DNA of 64,000 bases from Hypomesus transpacificus (Eukaryota > Chordata > Actinopteri > Osmeriformes > Osmeridae): the NCBI RefSeq assembly GCF_021917145.1, contig NC_061062.1:4989847-5053846 (forward strand), given 5' to 3'. The notes under the pieces were generated by a model. The model searched no databases. It was not told where the DNA came from and saw nothing but the letters and a program-made list of their open reading frames with translations. A program made the translations under genes and the position numbers. Below, in pieces: positions 38,901-50,100 of the stretch. The first letter of the stretch is position 1. Each line of letters opens with the position of its first letter.

Positions 38901-41151
38901 CTCCAAAGGATCTCCTGTTGACCTTCTGACCCTGGCAAGTGATTGACAAGGCTCAAATAAAAATAAATGTGTTCATTTAGCCAAACTCACATGAAATGTA
39001 TTCATTGACTGGAAATTATATGACATTTATGTATTTAGCAGAAATTCAATTCAACATAGCAGACACTTTCATGCAACACAACACAAGGGTGGGATTCAAC
39101 CTTGCAATCCCTTGATCTGCAGTCACATGCTTTAACCCCAGGCTTCTCCAGCCCTGCTCCTGGAGTGCTTCCTTCCCGTAGGTTCTCTCTCCAACCCTAA
39201 TCTAGCACACCTGACTCAAATAATATCACCTGGCTTCTTAACCTGTTAAATCGAGTTGGTCACAACGGGGCTAGAGCCAAAACCTACAGGAATTTTTTTT
39301 CAGATGACTTTGGCTCTTACAGGAAGGCAGCTCCCGGGGAACGGGGTTGGAGACTCCCTGCTCTAACCGCTAAGCTCCGCGCCCTACCTCTTCTGGAAGG
39401 GCAGGAACTCGCCCCTCACGGCCTGCGGGTGGCAGCAGGCCTGGCGCAGCCGCAGCAGCGGGTACAGGAAGGCAGAGACGGAGCGGCGGTCCAGGCTTCC
39501 CAGCTTTAGCGTCCAGTCGGAGATCTTGCGCAGCTTGGCCAGGGCATCGTGGGAGCACACCTCATGCTGCCGCCGGTAGAAGTGGCCCTCCACGGGGGAG
39601 AAGTGCAGCCAGTGCACCTCCTCCGTCTGGGGGGGGATCTGGATCTGGGAGCCAGGGAGACAACAACATGAGGAGCGTGGAGGGCTGATGGTGGGATGTG
39701 TTGCAAGAGGCATATACTGTATAGTACAGTACAGTATGGTGTAGTACAGTACAGCATAGTACATGACTGTATAGTATAGTATAGTCTTTTAATCCAGGGC
39801 CTCAAGTCCACTGTCCTGTATGTTCTAGGATGGTTCCCTGCTCGTTCAAATGAATGGCTTGTTATCAACCTCTGCAGTAGCCTGATAATGAGCATTCATT
39901 TGAATCAGATGTGCTGGATCAAGGAAACGTCTAAAACGTACTGGAATAGTACAATACAGTATCGTACAGTATATTTGCACTATTTGTATCGCTTAGGATA
40001 AAAGTGTCTGCTAAATTAATCAAATATATCAATATAATGCATAGTGTGTGTGTATGTTTAAATGTACGTACATGTATTTGTGTAGTATACTGTAGCTCTG
40101 ACCTGATCAATGACATCTTTCTTAGCAGATCGCCACAGCAGCTGGCCAATCAGGTTGTAGAGGGGCTCTGTGTTGCCACGGCGATAGGGGCGGTAGAGCA
40201 GCTGGTCCCACCAATACTTGACCCAGTAGGGGTCCACTCCCAGGAACAGAACCAGACCATAGAGATCTGAGAGGAACAGAACCAGACTAGACCTGATAGG
40301 AACACAGCACGTCCTAAGGTCAGATGTCATGGAGGGATCAAAGGTCACAAACAATGAAAAGCAGCTCACCCTCAAGGCCTCGCTGCACAGGTGTTCCACT
40401 GATGCACCAGCGGTTGACCGACGCCAGACGGAGAGCCATCTCGGCTGCCTAGAGAAAGGAAAGCTCTGGTTCAGGCTCTGACAGGACATGAAGGCCCTGT
40501 ATGAGAAGATACAGCTACCCAAAATGCAACAGCCACAGCAGCTGAAGTTAGGACATGATGGCTGTGATAGACGCAACTACATACACTTTAAACAGCAGCT
40601 GTGGTCCAGTATTTATGATGATTGTGAAAACAGGATTGGCTATGATGATCGGTTATGATACAGTATATTCTGATATGACTATGATGACGTTATGCTAGCT
40701 AGAGGATATTATGACTATATTATGACAGTAGGAACAGGACATGACTATATTATGACAGTAGGGACAGGACATGACTATGTTATGACAGTAGGGACAGGAC
40801 AGTAACCTTGGCTGTGGTACACTCCACCATCTGGGCCTCGTCCAGGCAGATGCGCCACCACTCCACGGCCACCAGGGGGCTGGGCACGGCCATGTAGCGC
40901 TTCTGGTAGCGGAAGCGGCGCCCGTCCTTGCTGTTGCTGTGGGGGATGTCCACGTAGTTGAGCTCCGAGCGCAGCACGTCGTAGGTGGTGATGACCACGT
41001 CCTGCTCGGCCAGCATGCGAGGCTGGATGAAGCCATGCTTCTTCACGCCCTGGTAAACCTGGGTTAGGACACAGGAAGTAGAGACCAACACAGGTTGTGT
41101 TGTATAACAATTTTATGTTAGATATTTCAGATGAATATATAAAAATAAACA

Positions 41152-41185
<34 letters not shown>

Positions 41186-44100
41186 GTGTGTGTGTATATA
41201 TATGTAGGTCTTTTTATTTTATTATTTGTAATGTCCATATATATATATATATATTATATACCATATATTGATGTATTTATACATATTGTTATAGGTATTG
41301 ATTGTACATTATATAGATAATACTTTAGATCCAGTTGCTTGTAATAGTTCAAATGTACCATTAATATGTGTTAATAAGACTATGTAGGTATTGATAATAA
41401 TAATAGATTGATACTATAGTAAATGAACCGTTCCCTATGAGTCTTGATGACAGCCAGGTTCTCCTACCAGCACTCTGAGAGATGAACAGCTGATGTGGCG
41501 TGTGATCTCCTCCACCCACTGGTGGCAGATGGAGCTGGGGGAGATGATGAGTGTGGCCCCGGTGGGTACGGGGGTCATGGCCACCAGGCAGTGGGGACAG
41601 TAGAAGGGTGTGGTGCCCACGCTCTCCTCCTTGTAGTTAACGCATTCCGCGTGCTGCCACAGCTGGCAGTTCAGACACTGGACGCGCGCCTTGTAGTCCA
41701 CCAGGCCCAGCTTGCCGCAGATGCACTCGAAGCGGTAGTCAGGGGTGTTGAAAGGGACCGCCGATGCCCTGGTGGGGGTCGGGGGCTCCTGGAGGAGAGG
41801 GGGTGGGGGCATGTCTCTGTGAAGGGACTCTGGCGTGGGTCTCTCCCTCGCCAGGGCACCTTGGTCACTCTTGACCTGGGGGTGGACAGAGGTCTCTCCT
41901 TCTGGTGTTTTCTTGGGCGCACCGGTCGACGTGTCCTCAGACGTGTTCCTCTCATCTCCGTGTGTCCTGTCCCCCGGCTCGCGTCTCGCTCCGTCCTCCT
42001 CCTTGGGGAAGTCGAGGGAACTGGGACTCTGGCTGTTATCTGCAGTGGAGATCGTGCCCCCCCTCTCCTTTGCTGTTTGCCGCTGGGATGTTCTCCTGGG
42101 TTGAGAGTCACCAACAGGACTCTGCAGAGGAAGCAAACATGGTTGCTAACCTGCTGCCCGCAAAAAACTACCAAATGCATACTTGTGAGGCCTTTAACCT
42201 ACTCACAGACTTTGCTGCAGGCATCTTCTTCTTCGGGTCTTTGTATTTCTTACCCAGCTTGAACGATCCGGCCAAACCGCGACCCTTGACCCTGTCCACC
42301 AGCTCCTCGTCAATCAGCTTACCCAGGGCCCTCTTGATGTGGTTGCGGTTCTTTAAGAGGTCGTACTGGTACGTTGTGCGGATGTAGGCGAAGATGGCAT
42401 TGACGGACGCCCCCTTGCCCACACGCATCTCTTTGATAGCAGTGAGAAGCATCACACGCACAGCTGGAGATGGACAACAGAAGACAATCATTAGGGGTGG
42501 AAATCTTTTGCTACCTCATAGCGATTCGATATGAATCGCTATAAGACTGAATTGCGATTCAAATGCGTATAGATTTTTTCCCCCACCCCTAAATATCATG
42601 TTTTTGAATTTGTTGAGTAAATTGTGTTTTTTTGGACCGGAGCTTACTTGGGTACGATATCTTGACTTTGGGTCCAACTTCTGCCTTGTAGTGAATCACT
42701 TCCTCCTCACGTTCCAGTGGAGGAGGAGGGACAAAATAATTCACAGATTTGCCCTGCAAACACACACATACTTTCAAGGTACTTTTCCCAAACTAAGATC
42801 ACAAGCTTCAGAAGATTCCCATGTCCTGTAGGAATCCTGAACACACAATGTCTGTTTCACAACATCTCTCACCACAGGCAACGTGAAGACCTCCTGCTCA
42901 AGACCCTGTCGAGTGTTGTACAGGATGAGAGCTAAGACCTCCACTGTCTTACCCAGACCCATTTCATCTGCCAGGATGCCCCCAGGCCACTCCACCCCAG
43001 CTATGGGGAACTCACAGATCACACTGCAAGGACACGACAGAAGGATCCACATGTTATCACTCCATATGGGGAGAAGTTTGCCTTACTATTAATACACTGG
43101 CTGAACTAGGAGATGTTTACTAGGAAGTAACTCACCAGCCGGTGAAGGGATTGTAAAACAACTTCTTCCCACACAAAGTAACCACCTCTCGCCACAGAAA
43201 ATGCAAGGGTTGCTCTGGTTTGAAAGGAGTCACTTGGTTAATGGTCGATTAAAAACCGAAATCAATCAGATCAGCGGCTGTATCAACATTACCGTACAGT
43301 AGTGTACAGTAATGTATCGCATTCCTTATAATAGCAGATGCTATTATCCAAAGGGACATACAGGGGTGGGATTTGAACCAGGGCAATCAAATCCCCTAAC
43401 ACAGAGCTGTACCCACCCTGCCTTCAAAACCATACCTTTGGGGCTGTTGTTTCTGTATTTCTCTCTTCTCAGCATCCAGTTGACGGCCTGTTTCTGATAG
43501 GGCCTGAGAACAGGTATCAGGGCCTTGTGCTGAACTTCATAGCGCTCCTCCTGGCTCTCTGTCTGGTGGAGGTGCCTCACATAGTCATACAGCTCCTCCA
43601 CGTTCTGCCTCTCCAGGTCCGTGTCACACTCCTCCTCCTCGTTCTCTACCACTTCTGCCCAGAGAGAGACACAGGGGAGAGACCAAGAGAACCACTGAGC
43701 ACCAACCTGTCCTTCAATACACACTTCAGTTTAACCACACAGGTGTTAGCTTGATCTTTCATACAACCACTCCAGGACACAGTTGAATTCATGAAGGTTT
43801 AGATAACCATCTATTCAAGATGGCTCTAAAACAGGAAGTGAACCCCTGCTCTCTTTGTGAGGACTCACCAGGGATGATGAAGTCATAGAAATACTCCATA
43901 AGTTTCTGCATCAGCTGATTGACTTTCCTTGTACGACTGTTGCCTTCGCTGAGGAATTCTAGTTTCCCCAACCCGGATTCCAGAAGGTAAATCCCCACCT
44001 GCAACATGACACCAAACAATCACTCAAGAGAAAACAATCTTTCAGCACCTTAAAAAATACATATTATTGGGTATATTTTAGGGCTGGGAGATAAATCGAT

Positions 44101-47100
44101 AAAAAATATTATGGGAGTAATTACTCCCCTGAATAAAAATATCATAACATGAATTCATTGTCGATAATGTCGATAGAGAATAATTAGGAACAGCAGTCCA
44201 TTTAATTTCAGTGATGCAGCAGGATGTTGTGGATAGTGATGGGAAGTTTGGATCATTTTACTGACTCGGTTCTTTGAATCTCATTCAGTAAAATGAACAA
44301 ATCTTTTTGAGTCATTAGTAAATTTTTAAGATGTTGCTCAACATTTTTTAGCCAATTCCTTGGCCTAAATACGCCTACTGCAAACATTTATCATATTATC
44401 ATGTATATCAGGGGTGTCAAACATACGGCCCGCGGGCCCGCCAGGGCGTCCAGCTCGGCCCGTCGAATGTCTTTGCCAAGTTTGAAAATTACACAAAGAC
44501 ATGAATCGCAATTCTATAAAAGTAACTGCTATTCCAAATCCAAATGTCTATTTATAATATGCAGGTTGATGAGTATAAACATTTAGTAATTTTTTTGTCT
44601 GTGTCTCCTCCGGAAGCAGAAGCGCACATTGCCACAGGCAGCAGCGCTAGCTGCTCGCTTTGTGACAAGGGAATCAGCAAAGGAGAGCCCAGACAGAAAA
44701 CAGTGGGCTGATGTCTGAGTTTTTGGTCTTTATGTTTCTAGTTTATTGTAAAAATACCTTAAAATAGGGTTTATCATCAAAAACCTTCACCAATGATCTA
44801 AACATCAAGAAATATTGTCGTTATGTATGCATTATAATTCTATGATTTTACTGGTCTGGCCCACTTGAGATCAAAGTGGGCACTATGTAGCCCCTTACCT
44901 AAAATGAGTTTGACACCCCTGATATATATGTTAGTGCATGTAAACAAGCAGATAGCCTAGCCTGGCTCTGCCCTCCTACGTGGTTCCGCTCAATTTTCAT
45001 TTTGCTTCTGTACTGCGTCTGGGCTTGAGGTATAGGCATAGGCTGTGTCTACTACCGCGTGTGGTAATTTAGCTTGCACCTAACATATTTGAGTGTGCTA
45101 ACATTAGCAATTGTGGTCCCTGTCTTTGCAGCTCCCATACCACACTTTAATGCACCCAGTCAGAATGCTCTCTATAGTGCATCTGTAAAGGTTAGTGAGG
45201 ATGACTGAGTCCATACCAAACTTCTTTAGTCTCCTCGGGAAGAAGAGGTGTTTACGGGCCGCTTTTACCACCTTGTCTGTGTAAACAGACCAGGTGAGGT
45301 CGTTGCTGATGTTCACCCCGAGGAACTTGAAGCAGCTGACCTTATCCACTTCAGATCCGTTGATGAGTAGGGGTGCATGCTCCTCCTCCTGCCGCCTCCT
45401 ATAGTCCACAATCATCTCCTTGGTCTTGCTGATGTTAAGAGAGAGGTTATTGTCCTGGCACCAAGATGTCAGGGTGTCAACCTCCTCTCTGTAGGCTGAC
45501 TCGTCACTGTCAGAGATGAGGCCCACGATTGTTGTGTCGTCAGCAAACTTAACAAGGAGGTTGGAGCTGTGCGTTGCCACACAGTCGTGAGTGAACAAGG
45601 AGAACAGGAGAGAGCTGAGCACACAGTCCTGGGGGGTGCCTGTGTTGGTGATCAGTACGGATGAGGTGCGGTCACCAATTTTCACCACCTGTGGCCTCCC
45701 GTCAGAAAGTGGAAGATCCACTTGCAGAGGGAGGTGTTTGTCCCAGGTCCACAAACTTGGAGACCAGTCTGGAGGGGATGATGGTGTTGAATGCTGAGCT
45801 GTAGTCAATGAACAGCATCCTCACATACGTATTCCCTTTGTCCAGGTGGGAGATAGCGGTGTGCATAGTCAGAGCGATGGCATCGTCTGTAGACCTGTTG
45901 GACCGGTATGCAAACTGCATAAGGTCCAGGGTGGGGGGCAGCAAGGAGCAGATGAATGATTTGACTAGCCTCTCGAAGCATTTCATGATGACAGAGGTCA
46001 GTGCTATCGGGAGATAATTGTTCGAACATGTGACCTTGGTGTTCTTGGGCACAGGGATAATGGTGGTCCTCTTGAAGCAGGTGGGGAGTACAGACAGGTT
46101 GAGGGAGAGGTTGAAGCTGGTCAGGGCAGCCCCTGAGGGCTCTACCTGATATGCCGTCTGGGCCAGGTGCTTTGCGAGGATTGATCTTTTTGAAGCACTG
46201 GGGGCATAGAACACCCTACTCAACATTACCCTATTCGGAGACCTTAAGGAACTGCTGCTTTAAATGCTAATGAGTGGGAGAGGGGCGGCACCATTTGCGC
46301 TAATGTTTACAATGGATGTATCGCAATGGCTCGTATCCCCGTTGCTGTAAGATGCCTCGAATTTGCCATTTCTCACCCTGGTTTGCAGAGGTGCACACAT
46401 AGTATGAGGGGAAAGGCGGATATCACACGCGCCATAACTCCAACAGCAGAACGGTTATCCAAATAACAAAGAAGTGTACAACACTCGCATTACAGCATGT
46501 GTATTCACACACACACTTGATGCTATCTACCTTAACATTAGCGACAGTAACTGTTGTGTTACAGCCACATTCTAAGGGTAGCAAGCTCGGTAACCAATAG
46601 GGGTGGAACGGTACACTTAAGTCACGGTTCGGTTCATACCGCGGTTCAGACATCACGGTTCGGTACGAGTTCGGTACAATGGGGGGAAAAGCAAAACAAG
46701 AATGCAGAAGCAGGGCTCCAGACTAACTACTGTACATGCAAGTCTTAGCTAAATGTCTTAAATGTTTGATGCGCTTGTCGATCAGTCCTCCTACACCACG
46801 ACACGATAGGCTACTTGCTGAGCAACAGCGCAAACACAGGCAGGGATACAGTAGCAGCAACGCTAGTGCTAAATAAGTATTAAGACATGTTCGTAGTCTA
46901 GGTATAGCGAAAAATCGCCTAACTTTACTAGACTTTTAGCTGCGGTACTAATGCTGAGGGCTTGCTGATATTGCTTTCTTAATAGAACATGCATTTGTCA
47001 TTTATTTAGCAGATGCTCTTATCCAGATCGTCGTATCTATGAGTCGTTGCTAACGTGTGCTGAGTTTGTGCACACCCAATACATTCCAAATTTGTAGGTC

Positions 47101-50100
47101 GCACGTGCACGAGTACCAGTAAAACATTCTCGCACTGTCTCAAAAAACTGTCTGGAGCACTGAGAACTTGAAGCCAATTTTTTTTTATTGTGTATGTCTC
47201 CTATCACTTACAGTCTCTCCCCTGAGCTAGCTGCAACAGTATGAAGTGTGTAAAGTAGTAAATAGTAAGTACCCCACATAATCTCCAGACTCCATATGTA
47301 ACTTGTAAACGAAATAAGAGTTATACAACTGAAAATACAGCATCTCTTATTTATTAAGTACATAGAATACCTCCTCACAAAGTCCTTGTCCTATCCACTA
47401 CTCTCTAGCCTGTATGAGAGTAGCGTTAAGTGACTGGGAAACCGAAGTCGGAGGGTCCTCTAGCTCCTGTGTTTTGCCACCACTCGCCATATTCGTCTTT
47501 AGTGCTGCTGCTAGCTATTAGTGATGTGTCGTTCGTGAACGATTCGTTCATTTTGAACGAATCCTTATAAGGACTCGGGAGTAACGAGTCCTCTCAACGA
47601 GTGATTCGTTCATTTCCCGACTCGGTCTTTCTACGAGTCTTTGGATCATTTTTCACGTGACCTGCATAGGCTCTGTAGCTAGAGGAAACGAACGATCCGT
47701 TCCTTTCCCGACTCGGTCTTTCTACGAGTCTTTGGATCATTTTTCACGTGACCTGTACAGGCTGTAGCAAGAGGAAACGAACGATTCGTTCCTTTCCCGA
47801 CTCGGTCTTTCTACGAGTCTTTGGATCATTTTTCACGTGACCTGCATAGGCTCTGTAGCTAGAGGAAACGAATGATTAGTTCCTTCCCCGACTCGGTCTT
47901 TCTACGAGTCTTTGGATCCTTTTTTCACGTGACCCGCATTGTATTTTTTAGTAGAGGAAACAGTTTCCTTATTCCCTTTCGCGTGGCCGCTGTTTTAGTA
48001 AGACGTGAATGAATGATATTCGCTCAAGTCATCATACTGACTGGTTTTGTTATTTTCACTTTACATTTACACTTACAGTTTAGTGCAGTGTAATTGTTTG
48101 ACGTGATAATTAAATGCTAGTGTGATAATACATGACCAAATCATACAAACTCATGATACATTATTTTAATGCAGGAATTTATTTTGAAATAGTATTTGCT
48201 GGTGCACATGTCATGCACTAACCTACAGTGGACGTATAGGGGCTATACGTCCTTTGCAGTGGACGTATAGCCCCCAACCCCCCCCCCCCCCCCCCCCCTG
48301 AAATGAACAAATGACTCGAAAAAAGATTCGTTCATTTTACTGAACGAGATTCAAAGAACCGAATCAGTAAAAAGAACCGAACTTCCCATCACTACTAGCT
48401 ATCTCTGACTCACTCAGGCACAGCTCGGCTACACAGGTGGCGGCGACAATCAGAGCTAAGGCGGGGCTACAGATGAGGTGTTCCTAAAGAAGACGAGTAT
48501 CTAACAGTAGTTCCGCATTACATTAATTAAATTGCACGAAAGTTTTATTTATTTTAATACCGTGTATTCTCTGTGTAATTTCATGTACCGAACCGTGACG
48601 CCCGTACCGTACGGTTCGGTACGAATACATGTACTGTTCCACCCCTAGTAACCAACCATATACAGTAAAGCAACAAAATGATATAGCATTAGTTGACTTA
48701 CTTGTCCGAGGTTTGTAGCTGGACCATGGAGAGTTAGTACTGATCCAGAATTTTATTTCAGCAAGGCCAGCTTTGTATTAGCTCAAGTTGAGGAAACAGT
48801 CATGGCTGAAATGTTTGGCGCAGACATACAAAACTTTGGGAAGTTGTGTCAATGCATTTCCAGAGAAAATAAAATGAAGACACTGGGTCTTCATAGGCTC
48901 GGATGAAAGAACAGTAAAAATACTTTTGTTTTCCTTTGTACATCCAAACTGAGCAAATTTTAATGCTTCGTTCGTTTGCAAGCCGTGTTGTCTCTCGAGG
49001 ATAAAGACACTTGCACGGTCGTAGCTCATTTTCTTCTCTGGTTGGGTAAAGCAGAGAGAGGGGAGGTAACCTTCCCTATTGTTACATAACAATAGGGGAT
49101 TTTGAAAACCGAGGGTTTGAGCTTTAATTTTTTCAAAGGCGGAGAAGAATACCCAGGGCTTGGTTTACACCTATCGCAATTTCTAGCCACTGGGGGACCA
49201 AAGGCAGGCTAGGGGAACTCATATTAATGTTAAATACCTCCTAAAGTGAAGTTGTCATGTCATGTAACCTTTAAATGCCGCCCTTGAATAAACGCCTCCC
49301 TCGAATAAACGCTGCACCAAAATGTATCATTATGTAATAAACGCTACAGCGTTTAATCGAAGAAATACGGTACTTGACCCCAGGTTTGTGCTCCCTGGCC
49401 GCAAACATTTGTCTCACACCGCGCTGCCTAAACTTTAAGCAGTGTAGGGAAAAAGTTGAGGAAAAGCTCAAGAGAGATGTGACTTATTTTGCTACTACTA
49501 CGGATCTGTGTTCAAGTCGCACGTCAGAGCCTTATATTAGCCTCACAATCCACTATATTGACGATGAGTGGAATGTTCCAAACAAATGCCTTCAAACATC
49601 ATTCTTAGCTGGCATTAGCTAGAAGTTAATAATATAATAATAAGAATATAGAAAAATAAAATAAGAAAAATAATAAGAATAATGCAAATTGATGTGCACT
49701 TTAGTTTTTGTATTTTGTATATCTTGTTCATAACTTGAGCTTATAGCTCTAAAAATGAGATTTTGTGAGTTTACAATAAAAAAAGAAAATTGAAGCCTTT
49801 GGTTTGTACAGGCATTCTTGTCTGAAGGAAATTTGCACCTTTGAAACAAATTGTATTAATATCGTCTTAATTATCATTATCGAATGGAAATATAAATATC
49901 TATCGTGATACATTATTTACCCATATCGCCCAGTCCTAGTATATTTATAGCTTTATTGGACCATTTGTAAGTGAAGTGTGACAGGAAAGGCAGGAGAAAG
50001 ATAGAGGGGAAGACATGCAGCGAAGTTGCTCCCTCGCCATGGCTATCGCTGCCACTGTTTTCGGCAATAACACTAATTTTCCGCGGTTAACATTAGCTAC

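Larger units (their letters stand above)
44079..49938 (+). mobile_element. Large hAT transposon filling most of shprh intron 1
   Basis: The left end TAGGGCTGGGAGATAAATCG and right end ATATCGCCCAGTCCTA are inverted. A perfect 8-bp duplication GTATATTT flanks it (44071-44078 and 49939-49946), as expected for hAT. Near the right end, 49440-49615 on the plus strand encodes [20 protein letters not shown] and [18 protein letters not shown], a hAT-transposase segment that is open over about 80 codons. The rest of the gene is not recognisable. The 5.86-kb span includes later insertions (44409-44921, 46598-48647) and a LINE segment. Confidence 0.8.

Noticed and set aside
49619-49849. Minus-strand 76-codon frame next to the hAT transposase segment
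   Set aside because: AT-rich sequence with no recognisable motif; the real coding remnant is on the plus strand at 49440-49615.
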